The translations under genes were made by a program, and so were the position numbers. The notes beneath the pieces were generated by a model. It did not search any database and was not told where the DNA came from. It saw nothing but the letters and a program-made list of their open reading frames with translations. Of a stretch of DNA of 64,000 nucleotides, positions 25,949-34,205 are shown piece after piece; the stretch's first letter is position 1, and each line of letters starts with the position of its first letter. Source of the stretch: Enterococcus_D entomosocium (lineage in GTDB: Bacteria; Bacillota; Bacilli; Lactobacillales; Enterococcaceae); assembly GCF_030441895.1 (NCBI RefSeq), contig NZ_JARJAS010000002.1. One strand, given 5' to 3'.

Positions 25949-28074
25949 AGGGAGTTCGCCGCCAGAATCATCACTTCTTCATTAGAATCTAAAGTCGACA
26001 TTTCGATATCGATCAACAACATCAATGCCTCCAAATCGTTTACTGAAAAATCCATCACCCGAGGTCCGGCACAAATATAGAAATCTGGACGCAAAATCAC
26101 TTCTGTCTGATAGATCGCCAAATCATCCCATAGTTGCTCGACTGCTTGCACATAATTCTCCGCGGTGGTTTTGATGACCTTCCCTGAAGCTCGTTGTACT
26201 TTAATAAAGCCTTTTTTATCAAGGATTCGAATTGCCGGATTGTCTCCTGTAGAAACACGGGTTCCAAACACATAAAAATGCGAGCTTTTCTCTAAAAGAT
26301 CAATTTCGTTAGTAGGTAGCCCTAAATCGCCCGCTGCTAATTCTTGGGCTTCCTCGACGGTTGCCTCTGCTAAAAGATCCGTCGTCTTGACTTCGGTGGA
26401 ACCAGTTGCAATGGCTGTGACTTTAGACGTTTGAGGATCGATTTCGATAAAGACTTCCACACTTTCTGGGGTAGCCCCACTCTCAATGGCTTTATTGATA
26501 GCCTCTGTTTTGATTGATCGCAAGTCTTCTTTCGAAGGTGAAGGAATAATCCGTTCAACGACATCTCGTACCATCGCTAGGGCGACGCCAATAGAGGAAA
26601 TCACTTCAGCATTCTCCGGAATCGAATATTTTACGCCCATTTTTTCTGACAAGTAGATAATTAATGACGAAGCGCCGCCGCCAACTCCTACTAATGAAAT
26701 CTGGCTTTTTTCTAGTTTGTATTTTTCTGCTAAAGCCAAAATGACTGGCTCTAATTTTGCGTAAGAACGCTCCATGATTTGAGTCGCGATATCTTCGATC
26801 GTCGTGCCACAATAATCCGCTAATACGCCCATCGCTTTTCGAGCCGCTTCGATATTCCCATAAGAGAAATGTTCCGGTTTGATCAAGCCCAACACGTTTG
26901 CTGCACATGAGTTGGTGATGGTTACCCGATCACCATTATCAAATTTGATTGCAACATAATCTGCAGGATCGCCTTCTTTCGGACTAAAGAATTCCACCGT
27001 TCCTCCTGTCCAGTTGATTGGATCAGAGTAAACTGCGTAGTCAAGACCGGCAATATGTGCAGAACGAGGTCCTACATCTACCACTCCATTAGCAGTTGCG
27101 CGAATCATGGACCCCCCTGCACAGCCCGTGATTCGTACATCCAAACTGGAAATGTATGTTTCATGTCCGCCAACGACAGAATAGTCGATCGCTGGCCGTC
27201 CGTTTTTAATGACACCGATATTGGTGGTTGTGCCGCCTACTTCAAAATACACGCCATTTGATGCTCGTAAATACATCAGTGAACCCATTACTGAAGCTGC
27301 CGGACCCGAGAGCATGGTCAGAACTGGCCGCTTTTTCATCTCAGCAATCTCCATAACCCCACCATCGCCTCTCATGATCATTAAGGGTACATCTACACCA
27401 GACTCCTTCACAGAGACTTCCGTGGAATTTGCGACAGATAACATTTTAGGTAAAATACTTGCATTGATAGTGGCAGTTCGTGTCCTTCTGGTCAATCCGT
27501 AAAGTTTCGTGATATCTGAAGCAACAGTACATGGAATTCCTTTTTCTGTACAAACTTCCATCACTAGATTCTCAGCATCATTATTATCTACACCAAAAGC
27601 CATACTAGCGACGATCACTTCTGATCCTTGCCTCACTAGATCATCGATCATTTCTTCAACACTCGCTTTATTCATTCCTTTGAGTTTTGAGAAGGCATTG
27701 ATGATCTTAATGGATCGCTGATTCCCTAGAACGATATCGGCAATTTTTAATTGACGCTTTGCCAGAAATCCTTCGAAACCACCACGAGCCATACCGAAAA
27801 CACCAATGTCAGCCACATCCCCTTCAATCAAAGCGTTCGTGGCTTGGGTGGTTGAATGAGCAACAAAAATCACACTTTTTGGGTCAATATCATTTTCTTT
27901 CATACAATTTTGAAAACTCTCGACAACGCCAGCAGCTACCCCCCGTTCATGATCATGAGTGGTCTTCACGCTGGATTTTCCTATGATCTCGTGAGTCAGA
28001 TTATCGATAGCGACAGCTTTTGTATGGGTACCGCCTACATCGATCCCCATTCTAACTTTTCTTAATTCACTCAT
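25945..28074 (-). CDS. HyuA-like hydantoinase/oxoprolinase-family ASKHA protein
   Basis: An acetate/sugar kinase-Hsp70-actin (ASKHA) fold protein of the hydantoinase A/oxoprolinase family. Family members use ATP to open or carboxylate small cyclic or keto substrates. The first phosphate loop is MGIDVGGTHTKAVAID at the N-terminus, the second phosphate loop YFEVGGTTTNIGVI, and the adenosine loop LVGVGGGASSLI. I start at ATG 28074 (709 residues) since AGGAGG is 9 nt upstream; a GTG two codons earlier is too close to it. About 190 residues after the ASKHA core are unassigned. No HyuB partner is present. The reaction is unknown. Confidence 0.78.
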   Translation of the reverse strand: MSELRKVRMGIDVGGTHTKAVAIDNLTHEIIGKSSVKTTHDHERGVAAGVVESFQNCMKENDIDPKSVIFVAHSTTQATNALIEGDVADIGVFGMARGGFEGFLAKRQLKIADIVLGNQRSIKIINAFSKLKGMNKASVEEMIDDLVRQGSEVIVASMAFGVDNNDAENLVMEVCTEKGIPCTVASDITKLYGLTRRTRTATINASILPKMLSVANSTEVSVKESGVDVPLMIMRGDGGVMEIAEMKKRPVLTMLSGPAASVMGSLMYLRASNGVYFEVGGTTTNIGVIKNGRPAIDYSVVGGHETYISSLDVRITGCAGGSMIRATANGVVDVGPRSAHIAGLDYAVYSDPINWTGGTVEFFSPKEGDPADYVAIKFDNGDRVTITNSCAANVLGLIKPEHFSYGNIEAARKAMGVLADYCGTTIEDIATQIMERSYAKLEPVILALAEKYKLEKSQISLVGVGGGASSLIIYLSEKMGVKYSIPENAEVISSIGVALAMVRDVVERIIPSPSKEDLRSIKTEAINKAIESGATPESVEVFIEIDPQTSKVTAIATGSTEVKTTDLLAEATVEEAQELAAGDLGLPTNEIDLLEKSSHFYVFGTRVSTGDNPAIRILDKKGFIKVQRASGKVIKTTAENYVQAVEQLWDDLAIYQTEVILRPDFYICAGPRVMDFSVNDLEALMLLIDIEMSTLDSNEEVMILAANSL

Positions 28075-28136
28075 TTCCACTTTCCTCCTACATCCATAGT
28101 TGCATGATTTATTGATTAGCTACGTTCTTTCATCGA

Positions 28137-29489
28137 CTAGTTATTCAAACCGAACAAAATGAGCGCAATGATACACAGGATCGCACTAGAAAGCCACCCA
28201 GCTGGTATCGAAAACTTCATGAAATCTTTAGAACCAACTTTATGATGTCCTAGACCCCATGCTACCCATGACTGAGTAATATCCAAATGCTGAGGAGCGA
28301 TCGTGACCACAGCGAAAAGTGGAAAAATGAATGCCAGATCCCAATTTGTGGCAGCTAAGATCACTGCCGCTACTGCGCCTCCTGATCCGACTAAGTTCAA
28401 AGGACCGCGGAAGAAACCAAGGGGCGCTAAGATGGCAAATAAGATCGCAAGAGCCACGGTACTATGAGGAACTAGACCGCCAACGATTGGTTCAAAGAAA
28501 GGAACCGCTAGACTTGCAGCTGAATTAAACATAGCCAGTACTAATAAGAAACCTACCAGGGGCGCAACATCGACAGCACCATCTGCAAATTGTTTAGCTA
28601 ACATGCGGCAAATATTCACGAAACCACCTTTTAATTTTCCGCAAGTCAGTAAGGCGTACAAAGCTGCGAGAATAAATGCTGGAATAATAGGAAATTCAGC
28701 AAACACAACGAGTAAGACTGGTGCGATCACAGCTACCCAAGAATACCAAGGAGCATCGCCTGAAGTTGCGCCAGGTGTGGAAGCCCACGCTTTGACTTTT
28801 GATGATTTCGCACGACTTAAAGCAATATTGGCAAAAACCAATGTCACAAGTAAGGAAACGACTAGTGCAATCATGCCGAATGTGAAATAGTCGGAAAACC
28901 CATATTCCATCATGGATTGACTTCCGTCAGGTTGTAATGCCGCTAAAATACCTTGGTATTGCACAAAATTTGTTACATTGGCAAAAATTCCCGCCATGAT
29001 GGAACCCATAAAAGCGAATAAAGCAATCGCTGTTGGAATACCCAACGCTTGCAAAATTGGCATAACGATCACTGCGATAGAGATTACAGGACCAATGCCC
29101 GTCATGGAAGTGAAACATAAAGCAGTAACAGTACATAAAAGGGTCATGGTGATCCGTGGTTTATCCCCACCAAGCTCAACAACCTTGCGAATCAGCGTTG
29201 CTGCGATCCCTGTATCCATCAAAATCCGACCAAAGAAGGAACCGAAGAAAATATTGACCAGAATAGAACTAGCAAAACCGGCGGGTCCTGTTTGATAAAT
29301 ATTTGTGATCGTATCGACAAAATTCAAAGCTGTTAAATCCGGACTCAACGCATTGCCAATAAAAGCTAAAACAGTCCAAAGTGTTGCCATAACGAAGAAA
29401 CCCACCATCAGGTTGAACCCTTTGACGCAGTACCAAACCATTCCTAAGAAAGAAACGATCATTAAAATACCAATTATAATTTCTACCAT
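28137..29489 (-). CDS. Ion-transporter-superfamily permease (GntP/citrate-like)
   Basis: A membrane carrier of 450 residues with about eleven to twelve hydrophobic segments. The inverted halves carry small-residue loops (CFTSMTGIGPVISIAV in the first half, FFRGPLNLVGSGGAVAAVI in the second) as in organic-acid carriers of the ion transporter superfamily. It probably imports an organic anion or other small acid with protons or sodium. I start at ATG 29489 (GAGGG site); the ATG at 29534 has no ribosome site. It is the first gene of the operon with the HyuA-like and zincin-like genes, so it likely brings in their substrate. Confidence 0.75.
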   Translation of the reverse strand: MVEIIIGILMIVSFLGMVWYCVKGFNLMVGFFVMATLWTVLAFIGNALSPDLTALNFVDTITNIYQTGPAGFASSILVNIFFGSFFGRILMDTGIAATLIRKVVELGGDKPRITMTLLCTVTALCFTSMTGIGPVISIAVIVMPILQALGIPTAIALFAFMGSIMAGIFANVTNFVQYQGILAALQPDGSQSMMEYGFSDYFTFGMIALVVSLLVTLVFANIALSRAKSSKVKAWASTPGATSGDAPWYSWVAVIAPVLLVVFAEFPIIPAFILAALYALLTCGKLKGGFVNICRMLAKQFADGAVDVAPLVGFLLVLAMFNSAASLAVPFFEPIVGGLVPHSTVALAILFAILAPLGFFRGPLNLVGSGGAVAAVILAATNWDLAFIFPLFAVVTIAPQHLDITQSWVAWGLGHHKVGSKDFMKFSIPAGWLSSAILCIIALILFGLNN

Positions 29490-29646
29490 AAATTTTCCCT
29501 CATCTTTCCATTTGAACTTTTTTTGTTCATACATCGTGTTGCAAGTTTCTACGTTTGCTACTTCCCCTATTCTCGCTGAATGCGACCTTTATCATGAAAT
29601 AATCGGCTAGACTTGTGACCATTTCCCACGTTTGCTTCCCTCCTCT

Positions 29647-29683
29647 TTTTTGTTAACCGTTTTAGTTAACCGGTTAACAAAAA
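29647..29683. promoter_or_regulatory. Operator-like nested palindromes before the permease gene
   Basis: A 13-bp inverted repeat (TTTTTGTTAACCG at 29647-29659, CGGTTAACAAAAA at 29671-29683) has an 11-bp spacer whose GTTAAC forms a second perfect palindrome, GTTAACCGGTTAAC, at 29665-29678. The CG-centred form is typical of LacI-family sites. Confidence 0.7.
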
Positions 29684-30033
29684 TTTTAAAAAAATAAAAC
29701 AACGAATAATATCTCGTGTTTATCCACTATCTTTAAGCCTCCACTCGATTCTCCTTCGATCCCTTCTCGATGGGGAGCTGCCACTATTCAAATCAACCTC
29801 CATATTCCACTCTCGTCGGTTGGGCTCTTCGTAAAAGATAGGCTCAGGATGCTTGCCTTTTGCTTAGAGCCGCTTCCCTCCTGTTTCTCCTCTATGATTC
29901 GATCCTCTTGTTTGCACAACATTTCACATAAGGCTCCTCTGACGCTCGCCTGACCGAGCGTAATTACTAGTCTAAACCGAAAAGGATCATAACCGATTAA
30001 TCATTTGTTTGACTAGGTGCTAGTTGTTTTAAT
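29684..30033 (-). other. Long transcribed leader, unidentified, possibly structured RNA
   Basis: Between the promoter at 30040-30068 and the operator lies about 350 nt (about 540 nt to the permease start). As RNA it is purine-rich and contains hairpins: ACGCUCG/CGAGCGU at 29942-29961 (7 bp perfect) and GGCUC/GAGCC at 29841-29871. It matches no riboswitch or T-box that I recognise. One frame is open from 30000 to 29788 but has an ATG only at 29922 (44 codons). It could be a regulatory RNA, a dispersed repeat or a decayed gene. Confidence 0.4.
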
Positions 30034-30039
30034 GTCTAC

Positions 30040-30068
30040 ATGATAGCAAAGGGTGAAAACGCTGTCAA
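30040..30068 (-). promoter_or_regulatory. Promoter with overlapping cre box (permease-hyuA-zincin operon)
   Basis: Minus strand TTGACA (30063-30068) and TATCAT (30040-30045), 17-bp spacer. The plus strand at 30053-30068 reads GTGAAAACGCTGTCAA, which fits the cre consensus at all positions except the loose first W. It is 25/29 identical to the licT promoter. Strong CcpA repression is expected. Confidence 0.87.
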
Positions 30069-30110
30069 TCACAAATAGAAATTTTTGCTTCATTTGTTCA
30101 ATTTATACAA

Positions 30111-30151
30111 AATAGACCTTAAAATACCTACGTGGTATTTTAAGGTCTATT
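30111..30151. terminator. Perfect 18-bp hairpin, terminator of the ABC exporter operon
   Basis: An 18-bp perfect stem (30111-30128 with 30134-30151) encloses a 5-nt loop; on the minus strand TTTTGTAT follows. It separates the exporter operon from the promoter at 30040-30068. Confidence 0.82.
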
Positions 30152-30157
30152 GGCCGT

Positions 30158-31933
30158 TTAAACTTCACTTGCCTGCAAACGGTACATATCGGCATACAAC
30201 CCTTTTTGAGCCAAAAGTTCTTCATGGGTGCCTCGTTCGACGATCGAGCCTTTATCAAGCACCAAAATCAACTCAGCATCGCGAATGGTAGACAATCGAT
30301 GGGCGATCGCGATCGTGGTTCGCCCTTGACGCATATTTGCTAAGCCTTCTTGGATCAGTCCTTCTGTTTCAGTATCGATATTGGCAGTCGCCTCATCCAA
30401 GACCAGCACTTTCGGATCGGTCACCATCGTTCGGGCAAAGGAAATCAATTGCCGCTGCCCGCTTGAATAACTGGCACCCCGTTCAATCACTTTGGCGTGG
30501 TATTTACCAGGTAGTTTTTGAATAAAGGCATCTGCTTGAACAAATTTTGCTGCTGCTTCGATCTGTTCTTCACGAATGTCCTGATTCAATAAGCGGATAT
30601 TGTCAGCGATGTCCCCATAAAACATGAAAGCATCTTGCAATACGAGTCCAACTTTTTTCCGAAGCTCTTCCATCGTGAAGTCGCGGATATCTTGATCATC
30701 GATCAAAATTTGCCCTTCCCCAAATTCGTAAAAACGCATCAACACATTGATGATCGAGCTCTTGCCACTTCCTGTGTGACCGACTAAAGCTACGGTCTCA
30801 CCTGGATAGGCGATGAAAGAAATATGATTCAATACGTTGTTTTTTCCATCATAGGAAAAACTGACATCGCGAAATTCAATTTTTCCTTTGGTGATGGTTT
30901 GACTGGCATCGGAGTTTTGCTGCGGCGTATATTCTTCGTTATCCATAATCTTCAAAATCCGGCTGCCGGCTACCATCCCATCAGTAAAGACGCTGAGAAA
31001 ATCCATCATCTGTGTCATTGGATTAAAGAATCCTTGAATATAGGTCGTAAAGGCGAAAATTAACCCAACTTCAATCGGCGATTCTAAAGCATCAAACCCA
31101 AAGAGCGTCAATGACAAGGCGATCGCTAAGGCATACAACAAACTAATGATTGGTGATAGTAGCAGCGCATTCGTGCGGATCATAGCGTATCTGGTTTTCA
31201 AATAATCATCGTTGGTCGCTTCGAATTCTTCATTCAGCCGCGCCTCTTGACGGAATTGCTGAATGATCTGCATACCAGAAATCGATTCATTCAATTTCGT
31301 ATTCAGCTGACTCAGTTTTTCCCGCATTTGACGATAGATACGAGAGCTGAATTTTTGATAATACCAGATGACTACCATTAGGATTGGCAGAAAAATCAAG
31401 TTTAGTAAGGCAATTTTGACGTTGATGCGGAACATGGCGGCAAAAGAAGAAACCACCGCAAAAATTCCTGTCAATACCATCAAGAAGACATACCAAAATT
31501 CATACAATGTTTCTGTGTCGTTGCTGACCCGTGAAACGATCGAACCCGCTGGCGTCTGATCGAAATAGCGCATCCCAAGACTATGCAATTTTTCAAATAA
31601 TTTTGCTCGAATATATTGATAGGTTTTTAAAGAACCCATTGAATAAAGGAACCATTGGAAAAACCAAATCACGGCTTTTACCAACACCCCAAAGAAATAC
31701 AACGCAGCAAAGAAATAAATGACTTGCTGGGTCGCCGTCTGATTGGTCAAATAATTATCCATAAAGGTTTGAATGATCAAAGGCAACAAGATATTGATGA
31801 TTGATAGCACAAAAGCAAAAAAGATCGCTGCATAGAAGGTTTTTCGAAACGGTTTGGCAAAAAGAAACATTCGTTTGATGATGTTTTTTTGTTCTTTAAA
31901 GGGAATCGATTTGCTCCATTCTGATTCTTGCAT
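30158..31933 (-). CDS. ABC exporter half-transporter, canonical ATPase site
   Basis: A type IV ABC exporter subunit: six membrane helices (about 30-320) and then a nucleotide-binding domain. Walker A reads LVGHTGSGKSS, the signature is YSSGQRQ, and Walker B is VLVLDEATANID with the catalytic glutamate present. The signature departs from LSGGQ. 591 residues. Its start codon overlaps the stop of the upstream ABC gene (TAATG). Together they should form a heterodimer like LmrCD, BmrCD or EfrCD, which export drugs. The substrate cannot be read. Confidence 0.9.
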   Translation of the reverse strand: MQESEWSKSIPFKEQKNIIKRMFLFAKPFRKTFYAAIFFAFVLSIINILLPLIIQTFMDNYLTNQTATQQVIYFFAALYFFGVLVKAVIWFFQWFLYSMGSLKTYQYIRAKLFEKLHSLGMRYFDQTPAGSIVSRVSNDTETLYEFWYVFLMVLTGIFAVVSSFAAMFRINVKIALLNLIFLPILMVVIWYYQKFSSRIYRQMREKLSQLNTKLNESISGMQIIQQFRQEARLNEEFEATNDDYLKTRYAMIRTNALLLSPIISLLYALAIALSLTLFGFDALESPIEVGLIFAFTTYIQGFFNPMTQMMDFLSVFTDGMVAGSRILKIMDNEEYTPQQNSDASQTITKGKIEFRDVSFSYDGKNNVLNHISFIAYPGETVALVGHTGSGKSSIINVLMRFYEFGEGQILIDDQDIRDFTMEELRKKVGLVLQDAFMFYGDIADNIRLLNQDIREEQIEAAAKFVQADAFIQKLPGKYHAKVIERGASYSSGQRQLISFARTMVTDPKVLVLDEATANIDTETEGLIQEGLANMRQGRTTIAIAHRLSTIRDAELILVLDKGSIVERGTHEELLAQKGLYADMYRLQASEV

Positions 31934-33681
31934 TAGGCTTCACTCCCTTCGATTTTGGCTTCTAGTTGCTGCTTGTCCCACATTTTTTTATACCAGCCAT
32001 ATGCAGCCAATAATTGTTCATGGGTCCCACGTTCACTGATTTTCCCATTGTCGATCACGAGAATTTCTTCTGCATGCTTGACACTGCTTAGGCGGTGGGT
32101 AGCAATGATCGTTGTCTTATTCTGACGGAATGTCAGTAATTGTTGTAAAATAGCTTCTTCCGTTTTGGCATCTACTGCTGAAAGGGCGTCATCTAAAATC
32201 AATAATTCTGGGTCAGTGATCAAGGCACGGGCAATGGATAAACGCTGTTTTTGTCCGCCGGAAAGAGAAACACCACGTTCCCCCACCATCGTTTCGTACC
32301 CTTCAGGAAACTGACTGATATCCTCGTGGATCACTGCTAATCTAGCAGCCGCTTCCACTTCTGCTTGAGAAGCTCGTGGTTGCGCAAAGCGGATATTGTC
32401 TCGAATCGTCATGGAAAACAAAAAATGATCTTGCGGAACATAGCCAATCGAACCCAAAAGAGCATTCAAGGAGTATTGCTTGCTATCGATGCCCCCGAAG
32501 GTGATCGCTCCATCAAATGAATCATACTCTCGCAACAAGAGCTTCATCAAAGAGGTTTTTCCTGCACCAGTTTTCCCGACGACACCTAGTGTTTGCCCGG
32601 CAGGCAAAGTAAAGTGGATGTCTTGCAGGGCAAAATCATCTCCTTGATAGTGAAACTCATTGATTTGAACGTTCACCGTTCCTTGGGCTGGGGTATCGAC
32701 CGCATCTTTGGCTTCAATGATATGGGTCTTTGCCGCCAATAATTCGGCAACCCGATCATAACTTGCATTGCCTCGTTCCAGCACATTGAACAGGCGTCCG
32801 ATGGCAAACATTGGCCAAACTAACATACCGATATAACTGATGAAAGATACCAATTGACCGATCGAGATGGTACCGTCCATGACATAATTGCCGCCAACGA
32901 TGATCGTCAGCACATAGGAGATTCCAATGATGATCGTAATAAACGGATCAAATAAGGCATCCAGAAAATTGACTTTGCGGTTTTTGATGATGGCATGGTC
33001 GATTTTGGTTTGAAAATCAGCGATGTCCTCTTTTTCCTGTCCAAAGGTTTTGATGACTTTCATCCCAGTAATACTTTCTTGGGCTTTGTCGTTGATGGAA
33101 GAAAATGCTTCTTGCGAGTCACGAAACGCATCATGCAATTTGCTACCAAGAACCCGTGCCATGACTGCTAAGAAAGGCAGCGGCAATAGAGCAATGATCG
33201 TTAACCGCCAATCGATAAAGAGAACCATCGCAATGATGGTAGCTCCACCAGAGATGAAGGAATCAGCAAAGGTCAAGATCCCCGCCCCTGCCACATTCTG
33301 GATGGCATTCAAGTCATTGGTGGCATGGGCCATCAAATCACCTGTCCGATGCTTTTGATAAAACAACTGATCCATCCTTGTAAAATGTGCAAATAACTGT
33401 CTGCGTAACGTTTTTTCTAGCCGAGCGGCACTGCCCCAGATATGCGTTCGCCAGACAAAACGAAACACATATTGAGCGATAGCTGAAGCAATCAAGATCA
33501 TGACCCAAAAAAAGATCGTCTGCATCGAGATCTCTTTTTCCGCAATTTCATCGATGATGATCCCGATAACTTTGGGAGGGGCCAACTGTACCAAGGCGAC
33601 TAGGACTAAAGAGCCTACGCCTAACAAATAATGTTTCTTTTCTTGTTTAAAAAACCAACCTAACTTCCTAAATATTGACAT
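31933..33681 (-). CDS. ABC exporter half-transporter, degenerate ATPase site
   Basis: The partner subunit, again with six membrane helices plus an ATPase domain. Walker A is VVGKTGAGKTS and the signature is a canonical LSGGQKQR. Walker B reads LLILDDALSAVD, so aspartate replaces the catalytic glutamate. This is the degenerate site known in heterodimeric exporters, and the canonical site is made by the partner's Walker motifs with this subunit's signature. I start at ATG 33681 (582 residues), 6 nt after GGAG; ATG 33693 has no ribosome site. Resistance or efflux of amphipathic compounds is the likely role. Confidence 0.9.
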   Translation of the reverse strand: MSIFRKLGWFFKQEKKHYLLGVGSLVLVALVQLAPPKVIGIIIDEIAEKEISMQTIFFWVMILIASAIAQYVFRFVWRTHIWGSAARLEKTLRRQLFAHFTRMDQLFYQKHRTGDLMAHATNDLNAIQNVAGAGILTFADSFISGGATIIAMVLFIDWRLTIIALLPLPFLAVMARVLGSKLHDAFRDSQEAFSSINDKAQESITGMKVIKTFGQEKEDIADFQTKIDHAIIKNRKVNFLDALFDPFITIIIGISYVLTIIVGGNYVMDGTISIGQLVSFISYIGMLVWPMFAIGRLFNVLERGNASYDRVAELLAAKTHIIEAKDAVDTPAQGTVNVQINEFHYQGDDFALQDIHFTLPAGQTLGVVGKTGAGKTSLMKLLLREYDSFDGAITFGGIDSKQYSLNALLGSIGYVPQDHFLFSMTIRDNIRFAQPRASQAEVEAAARLAVIHEDISQFPEGYETMVGERGVSLSGGQKQRLSIARALITDPELLILDDALSAVDAKTEEAILQQLLTFRQNKTTIIATHRLSSVKHAEEILVIDNGKISERGTHEQLLAAYGWYKKMWDKQQLEAKIEGSEA

Positions 33682-33836
33682 AACACTCTCCATTTCTTTG
33701 TGACCTGTTGCCTAAATTTTGCGATTTTTCCGAATATTTATTAGATTCAGATTCGATTGCTACCCCGCTATTCACAGAACGTAAATAGAAAAAGCAGCCT
33801 GGGGACATTCTATTAGTTTCTGCATTTTGCCGCAAT

Positions 33837-33864
33837 AAAAAGCGAGCTGATAAAATCAGCCCGC
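33837..33864 (-). terminator. Intrinsic terminator after yneF
   Basis: The minus strand has GCGGGCTGAT/ATCAGCTCGC (one mismatch) with a 3-nt loop, followed by TTTTTATT. Confidence 0.85.
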
Positions 33865-33879
33865 TTCTTAGAAAAAAAC

Positions 33880-34098
33880 CTACTTTTGGTTTTTCATTTG
33901 CTGCATCATCTGACGAATCTTTTTCTCAGAAGGTTTTTGACCCATTGACATCATCATCGAGCGAAGCATATCCTCATTAACGGGAGGATTTTTCTTTAGA
34001 TAATCTTGCATATATTTACGCGCCAAAAAGAAGCCGCCGACAGCGCCTAGTAATGCTGCAACAACAGCGATCACGATTACGATTCCTACACTAACCAT
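33880..34098 (-). CDS. yneF: UPF0154 family membrane protein (YneF)
   Basis: A 72-residue protein with one N-terminal membrane segment (about 3-25, IVIVIAVVAALLGAVGGFF). A short cytoplasmic part follows, with the family pattern NPPVNEDMLRSMMMSMGQKPSEKK. It occurs across Firmicutes with no known function. The gene has its own terminator and sits between two ABC systems on the same strand, with no sign that it belongs to either. Confidence 0.9.
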   Translation of the reverse strand: MVSVGIVIVIAVVAALLGAVGGFFLARKYMQDYLKKNPPVNEDMLRSMMMSMGQKPSEKKIRQMMQQMKNQK

Positions 34099-34153
34099 TT
34101 GAAAACTCTCCTTTCTCTTGTACTCTCAATGAATCATTTTACTAGAAAAAAAC

Positions 34154-34199
34154 ACAAAAAGAAAGAGTGAAAGCTGGATTTATCCAAAAACTTTCACTC
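34154..34199 (-). terminator. Intrinsic terminator after the BcrA-type ABC operon
   Basis: GAGTGAAAG pairs with CTTTCACTC (9 bp) around a 17-nt loop; a T-rich tract follows on the minus strand. Confidence 0.82.
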
Positions 34200-34205
34200 G
34201 TTTCC

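Noticed and set aside
29684..30033. Known riboswitch, group I or II intron, or RNase P/tmRNA in the long leader
   Set aside because: None of the conserved core motifs that I know for these classes is present, so the element is left unassigned rather than named.
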